A stretch of 22,229 nucleotides of DNA from Candidatus Shapirobacteria bacterium. Its GTDB lineage: Bacteria > Patescibacteriota > Microgenomatia > UBA12405. Position numbers and translations under genes: made by a program. Position 1 is the stretch's first letter. Every line of letters begins with the position of its first letter. Positions 12,313-18,666 of the stretch are shown here, piece after piece. The notes beneath the pieces are model-generated. The model was not told the origin of the DNA, did not search any database, and was given only the letters and a program-made list of their open reading frames with translations. The stretch spans positions 15,491-37,719 of the forward strand of contig DPKG01000003.1 of the NCBI GenBank assembly GCA_003542615.1, read 5' to 3'.

Positions 12313-13371
12313 ATGAAACCAGTAATAATCTGTGGGGGGTATGGAACTAAAATGTGGCCGGTAAGCCGAAGATCAAAACCAAAACATTTTTTACCTTTGA
12401 TAAACGGCAAATCTTTGTTTGAACTTAATTATGAAGCCTTGAGGAGTAAATTTAAACCGGAAGAGATTTTTTTACAAACACAAGAAGAGCAAGCGAAGAT
12501 GGCAAAGGAATTGGTGCCGGAATTGGACGAGAGAAATTTTTTTCTGGAACCGGAGATGAGAAATCATGGTCCGGCAACAGGATTTACAGCAATGGAGATG
12601 ATAAAAAGAGGCATGGGCGATGAGCCTTTTATGCTGATTCAGACTGATTTAATAAGGACGGATAACGAATTATTTTTAAAAGCAATGGATTTGGCGGATG
12701 AAATAGCCAGGAGGGAAAAAGTTTATATAACCGGAGGAATGAAACCGGAATTTATTGTAGAAGGAGTTGATTATTTGGTGAAGGGTGAACTGATTAAGGA
12801 AGTGTCGGGAGTCAAGCTTTACAGGGTAGCAGATTATATTGATAGGACTGAAAAGGAGAAAATAAAATCGATGATGGGTTCAGATAATTTACTACTACAT
12901 TGGAATCATACGGCAATGACGGGAAATAATTTGATGGAAATGTATCAAAAGTATAAACCGGAATGGTTTGAATTTTTGAAAAAAATGATTGATGGTGGTG
13001 ATGTTGTTGAAAATTATAGTCAGATGTCTAAAGGTCCTTTGGAGGAGGTGACAGTAAAGGCGGAAAGAGCGGGTGAGGCGGTAGTGGTAGAATTTCCGTT
13101 TGAAATTTGGGATTTTGGGACGTGGGAAAGTGTTAAAAAGTATTTAGTGAGTAATAACTTATATCAGGTCGGTCAAAATGAAATCAATATTGATTCAAAC
13201 GATAATTATGTTCGGGTGCCTAGGGAAAAACAAGTGGTGTTGATCGGGGTTGAAGGACTGGTGGTGATAGATTCCGGAGATGCTTTATTGGTAGCAAAAG
13301 GAGATGAAACAGGGAAGGTTGGACAGGTAGTGGAGAGATTAAAAGGAGAAGGAAAAGAAGAGTTGTTTTAG
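12313..13371 (+). CDS. mannose-1-phosphate guanylyltransferase-like nucleotidyltransferase
   Basis: This 352-residue protein matches the length of short ManC/GMPP enzymes, which make GDP-mannose from mannose-1-P and GTP for glycan synthesis. The N-terminal pyrophosphorylase signature is IICGGYGTKMWPVSRRSKPK (residues 5-24), with Lys where Arg is usual in GTR. It continues with FLEPEMRNHGPATGFTA (about 77), a metal-site region FMLIQTDLIRTD that departs from the common PSDH form, EFPFEIWDFGTWESVKKYL (about 259) and the C-terminal beta part VVLIGVEGLVVIDSGDALLV. The pattern is right but divergent, so the sugar could be mannose-1-P or a related hexose-1-P. It may supply the glycosyltransferase at 2625. 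Confidence 0.8.
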   Translation: MKPVIICGGYGTKMWPVSRRSKPKHFLPLINGKSLFELNYEALRSKFKPEEIFLQTQEEQAKMAKELVPELDERNFFLEPEMRNHGPATGFTAMEMIKRGMGDEPFMLIQTDLIRTDNELFLKAMDLADEIARREKVYITGGMKPEFIVEGVDYLVKGELIKEVSGVKLYRVADYIDRTEKEKIKSMMGSDNLLLHWNHTAMTGNNLMEMYQKYKPEWFEFLKKMIDGGDVVENYSQMSKGPLEEVTVKAERAGEAVVVEFPFEIWDFGTWESVKKYLVSNNLYQVGQNEINIDSNDNYVRVPREKQVVLIGVEGLVVIDSGDALLVAKGDETGKVGQVVERLKGEGKEELF

Positions 13372-13417
13372 GGGGATTAAAGATAGTTTAGTATAGACCA
13401 AAATTGAAAGAAAGTAA

Positions 13418-13445
13418 TTGAAAGTTGGGTGGGTGGGAGTAGAAT
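13418..13445 (+). promoter_or_regulatory. pyrG promoter, leaderless spacing
   Basis: TTGAAA (13418-13423), a 16-bp spacer and TAGAAT (13440-13445) are seen; the -10 ends 6 nt before the pyrG ATG. Confidence 0.65.
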
Positions 13446-13451
13446 GAGAGA

Positions 13452-15122
13452 ATGAAATTTATTTTTGTTACCGGGGGAGTAATTAGCGGATTGGGTAAAG
13501 GAATAACGGCGGCGTCGATAGGTTTTTTATTGAAAAATGCCGGATTTAAGGTGACGGCAGTAAAAATTGATCCTTATGTTTCAATAGATGCCGGGACAAT
13601 GCGGCCACAGGAACATGGTGAAGTTTTTGTAACTACGGATGGAGGAGAGATAGATCAGGATTTGGGAAATTATGAAAGATTTTTAGGAGAGGATTTTACT
13701 AAAGATCATAATATTACTACCGGGAAAGTATATTGGCAGGTGATTGATAATGAAAGACACTTTGTCTACGGGGGAAGGGACGCCGAGATTATTCCGGATG
13801 TAATTGATGAGATTAAAAAGAGAATTTATAAGGTGGGGAGGGGTTATGATTTTGTGATGGTAGAAGTGGGCGGAACAGTGGGGGATATTGAGAATATGCC
13901 TTTTTTGATAGCAGCCAGAGAAATTGGCCGGGAACATAAATCGGCTTACATGATGGTGACTTATGTGCCGTATTTGCGAAATGTAGGAGAAATGAAAACC
14001 AAACCGACTCAACATGCAGTAATGTTGTTGCGTCAAGTGGGTATAAATCCGGATTTTATTGTAACCAGGGCAGAGGAGGCGGTGGATGAACCAAGATTAG
14101 ATAATATATCAAAGAGATGTTTTTTGGATCGTGAAAGGATTTTTGATGTGCCGGATTTGGATAGTCCTTACCGGGTACCGCAGGTATTGATGGAACAGGG
14201 ACTGATTGATTCTATTTTGAAATTTTTTAGAAGTAAACCCAGGGATAAATCAAATAAACTTTACAAAAAATGGCAAAAATTTGTGAATTGTCAAAATGAC
14301 AAGGGAGTGGAGGAGGTAAAGATTGCTTTGGTGGGGAAGTATGTCAAACATGGTAATCACGATCATTTGGATACGTACAAGTCGGTGTTGGATGCTATCA
14401 GGCATGCCTGTGGACCGTCGAAAGTGACCGTCAAGTTGGACATGGTGTCGTCGGAAGGGCTGACGGAAGAAAATTACAAAGAAAAACTGAAAGGATTTGG
14501 GGGAATAGTAGTGCCGCAGGGTTGGGGGAGCCGGGGATCGGAGGGGAAGGTGTTGGCGATACGTTATGCCAGAGAAAATAAAATTCCATATTTGGGTCTA
14601 TGTTACGGGATGCAGATGGCGGTGATTGAGACAGCCAGAAATATATTAGGGTGGGAAGGAGCCGATTCGGAGGAAATAAATGGAAAAACCAAATATCCGG
14701 TTATTCATATTATGTCTTTGCAAAAGAAATTTTTAAAAAAGAAGCAATACGGAGGGACCATTCGACTTGGCTCATGGCCTTGCGAAATTAAAAGAGGGAC
14801 GGTGTTGGAAAAGATGTATGAGAAATATGGTGACGAGGAAGAAGCACCGTGGAATAAGAAAGGAGTCGGTCTAGTGCCTACCCGAACAGTTTGGGAAAGA
14901 CATCGACATCGTTATGAATTTAATAATAAATATAGAGATGAATTGGAAAAGGCAGGGTTGGTGGTGTCGGGGACCAGCTCGGACGGATTGTTAGTGGAAG
15001 CAGTGGAGATCAAGAATCATCCGTTTTTTGTCGGAGTCCAGTTTCACCCGGAATATAGCAGTCGGCCTTTGGTACCACACCCTTTGTTTATTGGGTTTTT
15101 GAAAGCGGCCAGAAAAGTTTAG
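13452..15122 (+). CDS. pyrG: CTP synthase
   Basis: This 556-residue protein has normal length and two domains. It aminates UTP to CTP using ATP and glutamine-derived ammonia. The N-terminal synthetase domain (about 1-270) has FIFVTGGVISGLGKGITAAS, VKIDPYVSIDAGTMRPQEHG, VEVGGTVGDIENMPF and MKTKPTQHAVMLLRQ. The class I glutaminase domain (about 300-550) has Cys384 in YLGLCYGMQMAVIE (Tyr where Leu is usual) and the His532/Glu534 pair in VQFHPEYSSRP. WERHRHRYEFNN is also typical. The stop overlaps that of the convergent gene at 15119 by 4 bp. Confidence 0.97.
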   Translation: MKFIFVTGGVISGLGKGITAASIGFLLKNAGFKVTAVKIDPYVSIDAGTMRPQEHGEVFVTTDGGEIDQDLGNYERFLGEDFTKDHNITTGKVYWQVIDNERHFVYGGRDAEIIPDVIDEIKKRIYKVGRGYDFVMVEVGGTVGDIENMPFLIAAREIGREHKSAYMMVTYVPYLRNVGEMKTKPTQHAVMLLRQVGINPDFIVTRAEEAVDEPRLDNISKRCFLDRERIFDVPDLDSPYRVPQVLMEQGLIDSILKFFRSKPRDKSNKLYKKWQKFVNCQNDKGVEEVKIALVGKYVKHGNHDHLDTYKSVLDAIRHACGPSKVTVKLDMVSSEGLTEENYKEKLKGFGGIVVPQGWGSRGSEGKVLAIRYARENKIPYLGLCYGMQMAVIETARNILGWEGADSEEINGKTKYPVIHIMSLQKKFLKKKQYGGTIRLGSWPCEIKRGTVLEKMYEKYGDEEEAPWNKKGVGLVPTRTVWERHRHRYEFNNKYRDELEKAGLVVSGTSSDGLLVEAVEIKNHPFFVGVQFHPEYSSRPLVPHPLFIGFLKAARKV

Positions 15123-15430
15123 CGTCGGGTTCGTTTTAACTTAATTTGATTACGCGGTGTATAGCTGATTATAAGTTCTTCACCAATTTTTAGCTGATGT
15201 TCAAAGGGTTGTCCGGGTCCACCTTCTTCCGGTGTAATGGTCACTTGACCGGAACCTCCATTAACGTTGACCCTAATTGATTTCTGTGGACCATCTCCTT
15301 CGTTCATGATGAAAGGTTCCACTCCATCGTATATTGTGCCTTTGGTAACAGAAATGACGGTAGCTCTGTCATTAATAGCAGGATTATCGGGTTCAAGATT
15401 TGTTTCTTTTCGCCATTTAACGGGAGACAT
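15119..15430 (-). CDS. small beta-rich protein E of the five-gene cluster
   Basis: This 103-residue protein matches no known family. It starts MSPVKW, as does the protein at 16511-16879. Its middle has SIRVNVNGGSGQVTITPEEG and its end EELIISYTPRN, which align with IQVFGDG...RVTLEYIPPN and IKVHGDG...KLTLTYEPPD in the proteins at 16511-16879 and 15831-16172. It is predicted to be mostly beta, cytoplasmic (no signal peptide) and without cysteines. It is the last gene of the minus-strand cluster, 35 nt after its neighbour, and overlaps the pyrG stop by 4 bp. No Shine-Dalgarno sequence is present. Confidence 0.75.
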   Translation of the reverse strand: MSPVKWRKETNLEPDNPAINDRATVISVTKGTIYDGVEPFIMNEGDGPQKSIRVNVNGGSGQVTITPEEGGPGQPFEHQLKIGEELIISYTPRNQIKLKRTRR

Positions 15431-15465
15431 AATTTAATTTAATTAGTATATAAGTATATTATATA

Positions 15466-15810
15466 CTATTTTCTAGCCAATCGGCGGACGGTGATGTATG
15501 GTTGCTCGTTTTTTATAACAATAAGCGATTCACCGTTTTTAATTTGACGGGGACGGTTGTTTTCATTTCTCCCCGGGATTATTTGACCGCGATATATTAC
15601 CTGATTAGCGGAGATGGTGGTGACGGTTTTGCAGTCGTGGATGTCACCAATCCCTTGAGCTAAATGATAAATATTTGATTTTTGGCGAGGATCGACATGT
15701 TTGATGAAGTATTTGGCCAATGAGGCGCGCTGTTTAAAGCTAATACGTTGACCTGGTTCCAAGATAATTCCGGAATCAGGATGATTGGTAATAAAAACTT
15801 CAGTGGTCAT
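15466..15810 (-). CDS. small protein D of the five-gene cluster
   Basis: This 114-residue basic protein matches no known family. It begins MTTEVFITNHPDSGIILEPG and ends QIKNGESLIVIKNEQPYITV, which loosely resembles the end of protein E (KIGEELIISYTP), so it may be a more distant relative. The middle carries a Lys/His/Arg-rich stretch (ASLAKYFIKHVDPRQK). It lies 20 nt after protein C in the same operon and has an AT-rich leader without a Shine-Dalgarno sequence. Confidence 0.7.
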   Translation of the reverse strand: MTTEVFITNHPDSGIILEPGQRISFKQRASLAKYFIKHVDPRQKSNIYHLAQGIGDIHDCKTVTTISANQVIYRGQIIPGRNENNRPRQIKNGESLIVIKNEQPYITVRRLARK

Positions 15811-15830
15811 GTTTTTTATTTTTTAAATTA

Positions 15831-16172
15831 TTATTTATAACTATCATTAAAATTGGAAAGAAAATCTCTTGCCCGGTCGGGAGGTTCGTATGTGAGAGTC
15901 AACTTTTGGTGGGTTATTTGATCCTCTATTACGATAGGACTATCTTTTTGACCGAAGGTGAATTCGTCAATAGGATAACCAAAGACATCAGTAATATTGA
16001 CACGACCATCGCCGTGGACTTTGATTCTCTTTTGAGGTTCGTGACCAAAAAGGAAGATATGATGACGATTTTCGGCAATATCACCTCTGAAAGGATAAGT
16101 AATTTGCAAACCTACTTTGGGTAGATTTTCCTGGTCACGAGGTTGAATTAGGTCATAATTTACTGGTGACAT
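15831..16172 (-). CDS. small beta-rich protein C of the five-gene cluster
   Basis: This 113-residue protein matches no known family. It is a paralogue of A and E by its N-terminus (MSPVNY), the middle RIKVHGDGRVNITDVFG and the C-terminal KLTLTYEPPD, followed by a short tail. No signal peptide or membrane segment is seen. The spacer before it contains 22 nt identical to the spacer before protein B. Confidence 0.75.
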   Translation of the reverse strand: MSPVNYDLIQPRDQENLPKVGLQITYPFRGDIAENRHHIFLFGHEPQKRIKVHGDGRVNITDVFGYPIDEFTFGQKDSPIVIEDQITHQKLTLTYEPPDRARDFLSNFNDSYK

Positions 16173-16174
16173 AA

Positions 16175-16196
16175 TTTTTATAAATTAATAATTATT
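16175..16196. repeat. 22-nt direct repeat in the B-C spacer
   Basis: Identical to 16501-16522. It covers the spacer and the end of the upstream gene, a sign that gene-plus-spacer units were duplicated or recombine. Confidence 0.85.
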
Positions 16197-16497
16197 TTTC
16201 CTCCTGATAATTAAGACGGCAAAGGATGTCGGCGAAGGTTTCAATATCTGCCAGGGTCTGGCCTTCAACGATAACCCGAGGGTATCTTCTATCACGAGAA
16301 GTGTTTTGAGCGATGGACTTTATTTGTTCAGAGCGCATGTAAACAGTGCCACCGCTGGCTTTGGAATAGTAAGTATCCGGAATTTCGTTACCCGGACGAA
16401 CTAAGTGAAAACGAAATGCCTCGTCAAAATTTAGATCGAGGCGCTTGGGTGCACCGTTGATTCGGCGCCAACTGCGAACATTTTCAAGATTGATCAT
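16192..16497 (-). CDS. small protein B of the five-gene cluster
   Basis: This 101-residue protein is basic at the N-terminus (ENVRSWRRINGAPKRLDL) with a helical C-terminus (LADIETFADILCRLNYQEE). It is unlike A, C and E in sequence and does not show the MSPV start or the Y-x-P end. The central part YYSKASGGTVYMRSEQIKSI could contain a short beta hairpin. It lies 13 nt after A. No family is recognised. Its constant company with the paralogues suggests a partner role, which is inferred. Confidence 0.7.
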   Translation of the reverse strand: MINLENVRSWRRINGAPKRLDLNFDEAFRFHLVRPGNEIPDTYYSKASGGTVYMRSEQIKSIAQNTSRDRRYPRVIVEGQTLADIETFADILCRLNYQEEK

Positions 16498-16500
16498 ATT

Positions 16501-16522
16501 TTTTTATAAATTAATAATTATT
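16501..16522. repeat. 22-nt direct repeat in the A-B spacer
   Basis: Identical to 16175-16196. It contains TATAAATTAATAATTATT and the stop of gene A. Confidence 0.85.
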
Positions 16523-16879
16523 AATATCGTCAAGTTGAGATTTTGGACGGAAAGTGTCTCCGGTGAGGAGGTCCAGGGTACTGGGTTGATTTGGGGGAAT
16601 GTATTCCAAAGTGACCCTTTTGCCGTTTTTTTCGTAGGCGGTTTCATGACTGCGGCGAATGTTATTGGGAACACCTTGCGGTTTGCCATTTCTGTCTAAG
16701 GTAACCTCGTACATGGTACCATCACCAAAAACTTGAATGGAGAACCGTGTTCCGGGGAGAGGAAAAATAAACTCTTTATTTTCGGTAGCCGAGATAATAC
16801 CATGGGTGGTTTTGGTCCGAGTGGCTCCGGAGTGAGTGACTAGTTCACTAACTATTTCAGTCCATTTTACTGGTGACAT
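16511..16879 (-). CDS. small beta-rich protein A, first gene of the five-gene cluster
   Basis: This 122-residue protein matches no known family. It starts MSPVKW, then FPLPGTRFSIQVFGDG and VTLEYIPPN, the pattern shared with C and E, plus a C-terminal extension (about residues 100-122). It is the only gene of the cluster with a clear Shine-Dalgarno sequence (AAGGAG, 16885-16890, 5 nt from the ATG). It is driven by a strong promoter at 16992-17019 through an 80-105-nt leader holding an intrinsic terminator. High and possibly conditional expression is likely. Confidence 0.78.
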   Translation of the reverse strand: MSPVKWTEIVSELVTHSGATRTKTTHGIISATENKEFIFPLPGTRFSIQVFGDGTMYEVTLDRNGKPQGVPNNIRRSHETAYEKNGKRVTLEYIPPNQPSTLDLLTGDTFRPKSQLDDINNY

Positions 16880-16902
16880 TTTGTCTCCTTTTTACCGGTG
16901 CC

Positions 16903-16986
16903 AAAAACAAAAAGGCCGGCATCTATTAATAGATTGGCCGGTCGTAAATCTCTTCGATAAACTCAGAGCAAGGCGTTGTTATCTTG
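16903..16986 (-). ncRNA. leader RNA or small RNA ending in an intrinsic terminator, upstream of the five-gene cluster
   Basis: The predicted transcript begins near 16986 and runs to an interrupted hairpin (GGCC arms 16914-16917/16936-16939 and an ATCTA/TAGAT inner stem) followed by T5-G-T5 (16913-16903). The first gene's Shine-Dalgarno lies only about 13 nt further. This is the layout of a transcription attenuator, or of a separate small RNA of about 80 nt with partial read-through. It matches no riboswitch I can name. Confidence 0.6.
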
Positions 16987-16991
16987 TACTT

Positions 16992-17019
16992 AGTATAGCA
17001 AAGTGGTTGAAAATGTCAA
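16992..17019 (-). promoter_or_regulatory. strong sigma-70-type promoter of the five-gene cluster
   Basis: A consensus TTGACA (17014-17019), a 16-bp spacer and TGcTATACT (16992-17000, extended -10) are seen on the minus strand. It is the best promoter match in the window. Its -35 lies within the hairpin arm of the rplL terminator candidate. Confidence 0.8.
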
Positions 17020-17051
17020 GTCCCCCTGGAGATAAACCCAGAGGGACTTGA
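17016..17051 (-). terminator. terminator-like hairpin downstream of rplL
   Basis: A 14-bp stem (17016-17029 with 17038-17051) encloses an 8-nt loop. The single mismatch on the plus strand becomes a G-U pair on the minus RNA, pointing to minus-strand use. The T-tract is weak (CATTTTC). Confidence 0.55.
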
Positions 17052-17061
17052 TTTTTGACAG

Positions 17062-17082
17062 ATTCTGAAATTGATTCAGAAT
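17062..17082. repeat. short palindrome resembling a dispersed bacterial repeat
   Basis: ATTCTGAA-ATTGA-TTCAGAAT is flanked by TGACA-type sequences. It resembles the widespread GATTCTGAA...TTCAGAATGAC palindromes known from many genomes. It lies directly after the rplL stop. Confidence 0.55.
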
Positions 17083-17088
17083 GACAAT

Positions 17089-17502
17089 TTATTTAAGTTC
17101 AACTTGAGCGCCAGCGGCGGTAAGTTTGGTTTTGGCTTCTTCGGCCTGTTCTTTTTTCATAGTACCGAGAGAAGCGGGAGGTGCATCGACCATGTCTTTG
17201 GCTTCTTTAAGTCCGAGATCGGGTTTGAATTCGCGAACAACTTTGATGACGGCGATTTTGTTGGCACCGGCATTGGTGATAACAACATCAAACTCGGTCT
17301 TTTCTTCGACTGCAGGAGCGGCTTCTCCACCAGCTGCGGAGGATCCGGTTCCGGTGCTAGCGACCGGAACGGCTGCTGCCGCCTTGACGTCAAATTTTTC
17401 TTCGAGAGCTTTAACTAACTCGGAAAGCTCTAATACCGATAATTCAGCTACAGAATCAATTATTTTCTGGAGCTTTGCGGATACTTTGGTTTCATCTGCC
17501 AT
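17089..17502 (-). CDS. rplL: 50S ribosomal protein L7/L12
   Basis: This 137-residue protein is slightly longer than usual (about 120-130). The N-terminal dimerisation helices (LQKIIDSVAELSVLELSELV, about 11-30) are followed by an Ala/Gly/Val/Ser hinge (about 40-65). The conserved C-terminal domain that recruits translation factors has EFDVVITNAGANKIAVIKVV, LGLKEAKDMVDAPP and AEEAKTKLTAAGAQVELK. Four or more copies dock on L10 in the ribosome stalk. It lies 23 nt after rplJ and shares its L10-leader control. No Shine-Dalgarno sequence is seen. Confidence 0.97.
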   Translation of the reverse strand: MADETKVSAKLQKIIDSVAELSVLELSELVKALEEKFDVKAAAAVPVASTGTGSSAAGGEAAPAVEEKTEFDVVITNAGANKIAVIKVVREFKPDLGLKEAKDMVDAPPASLGTMKKEQAEEAKTKLTAAGAQVELK

Positions 17503-17525
17503 AATATTTTTGGTTTAAATAATAA

Positions 17526-18041
17526 TTAATTTGCCTGTTTGTCAGCGAGTGCTTTTAGAGTTAGAACCAATTGAGTTTGGTTGTACCTAAAAGTGTAGAG
17601 CAATCTATGTAAAGGATTGGCCAATCCACCGACAAATTGAGCAATGAGTGTGGATTTTGAAGGAAGGGAGAGGATGGTTTTGAGTTGATCGACTGAAAGT
17701 AATTTTTGATCGAAGATGCCGTATTTGAAACTGGTGACTTCTTTGGACTTGTTGACTTTGTCGATTTCTTTGAGAGGTGAGATTTCGTCGTCGTTGGAAA
17801 AGGCAATAGCGGTAGGACCGGTGAGGGTTTCGGGCAATTCGATATTTAAATTCTTGAGAGCCAGAGTGATAAGACGGTTTTTGATGACTTCGATGCGACC
17901 ACCGGAAGCCCGGACTTTATCGCGGAGATCGGAGATGTCAAGAGCAGTGAGACCCTGATATTGAATGAGGGCGGCGGATTTGGCGGCGGTCAATTTGTCG
18001 GTGACGTCTTTGACCTGGTCAATTTTTGATTGTGCTGGCAT
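17526..18041 (-). CDS. rplJ: 50S ribosomal protein L10
   Basis: This 171-residue protein has family length. The N-terminal rRNA-binding domain shows KIDQVKDVTDKLTAAKSAAL, IQYQGLTALDISDLRDKVRA and IEVIKNRLITLALKN. The domain continues with LTGPTAIAFSNDDEISPLKE, and a C-terminal helix (about 140-168) binds L7/L12 dimers. L10 forms the stalk base and, in complex with L12, represses its own operon by binding the leader, a structured version of which is visible at 18059-18168. The ATG has an A/T-rich upstream region without a Shine-Dalgarno sequence. Confidence 0.96.
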   Translation of the reverse strand: MPAQSKIDQVKDVTDKLTAAKSAALIQYQGLTALDISDLRDKVRASGGRIEVIKNRLITLALKNLNIELPETLTGPTAIAFSNDDEISPLKEIDKVNKSKEVTSFKYGIFDQKLLSVDQLKTILSLPSKSTLIAQFVGGLANPLHRLLYTFRYNQTQLVLTLKALADKQAN

Positions 18042-18058
18042 TGATGATTTTTAAAAAT

Positions 18059-18168
18059 TAAAAATAAAAAACTCGCCTTTGACAGCGAGTGAAAGAATAT
18101 TTCCTCGGTAGGAATTAATTATAATTCCGGTGGTAACCGGAATAAACCTACTGTCTTCGGCTTAAGTA
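18059..18168 (-). ncRNA. ribosomal protein L10 leader with attenuator hairpin
   Basis: The minus strand carries the L10-binding kink-turn signature: AAGCCGAAGACAGTAGG, a side hairpin CCGGTTACCACCGG, and the closing strand CCTACCGAGGAAAT. It is followed by an intrinsic terminator ACTCGC...GCGAGT (18071-18090) and a T-rich run (18059-18070). It lies between the promoter and rplJ. L10(L12)4 binding is known to control such operons by attenuation or translation. Confidence 0.88.
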
Positions 18169-18173
18169 GAGTG

Positions 18174-18202
18174 ATTATATATGAATATGGGGAAAAAGTG
18201 AA
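18174..18202 (-). promoter_or_regulatory. rplJL promoter
   Basis: TTCACT (18197-18202), a 17-bp spacer and TATAAT (18174-18179) on the minus strand give a start near 18167, right at the L10 leader. Confidence 0.8.
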
Positions 18203-18227
18203 GTGGGTGTTTTATTGATACATGAAT

Positions 18228-18236
18228 TGGTATACT
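18228..18236 (+). promoter_or_regulatory. orphan extended -10 element
   Basis: TGgTATACT on the plus strand lies 115 nt upstream of the next ATG (18352). It could start a longer leader for the frameshifted gene or a small RNA. The stretch 18203-18351 shows no other clear feature beyond a TAAAAT at 18322-18327. Confidence 0.35.
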
Positions 18237-18351
18237 TTGGGTAATTAAAAATTGGTTCAAATTTTAGAAATATAGTTTTGACGGAAAAAGTCAGAAGATG
18301 ACTTGGTTAGGACTTTGTGTCTAAAATGATTTGAACAGGGGAGGATGGGAT

Positions 18352-18653
18352 ATGAATCCTTTTTATTTTGACAAAAAGAGCCGTGAGACGGTGGCAGAGG
18401 CAGTGATTAAAGTAACCGGAGGTGAGAGGATAGCCGCAAATACTTTAATTGAGATGTGTAAAAAGAGACCGAGAGTGTTTTTGGGCAAGAGGAGAATAAG
18501 GTTGAGGATAAACTAAGAAGAATTATTGCCGATTTTGGCGGTTTGGTATTACCGGATGAGGTTAGGCCGGAATTGTGGAGGTCTCCTGTCGGGAGATTGG
18601 TTCTCAAAAAATTACAAACTGAATTAGGAAATCTGCCGTCTAGGAGAAATTAA
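18352..18653 (+). pseudogene. frameshifted small gene of unknown function
   Basis: The first part (18352-18480) encodes about 43 residues: MNPFYFDKKSRETVAEAVIK, then a helix pair GERIAANTLIEMCKKRPRVF. In this frame the ORF ends at 18516 after a basic, unlikely tail. From about 18480 the -1 frame continues with a well-formed sequence (GQEENKVEDKLRRIIADFGG, LVLPDEVRPELW, SPVGRLVLKKLQTELGNL) up to TAA at 18651-18653. That frame has a stop at 18459 and no start codon of its own. A missing T in the TTTTT run at 18478-18482 would join both parts into one protein of about 100 residues. It may be a real mutation or a sequencing error; no strong slippery site is present. No family is recognised. Confidence 0.6.
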
Positions 18654-18655
18654 GT

Positions 18656-18661
18656 TAAAAT
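18656..18661 (+). promoter_or_regulatory. -10 box of the alpha/beta hydrolase gene, leaderless spacing
   Basis: TAAAAT ends 5 nt before the ATG at 18667 and begins 3 nt after the upstream stop. Confidence 0.6.
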
Positions 18662-18666
18662 AGGTA

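Noticed and set aside
17126..17518. Plus-strand 130-codon frame antisense to rplL
   Set aside because: It is a shadow of an unmistakable ribosomal protein gene.
18470..18490. Programmed -1 ribosomal frameshift
   Set aside because: The G TTT TTG context is not a proper X XXY YYZ slippery heptamer and no downstream pseudoknot is evident; an indel is simpler.
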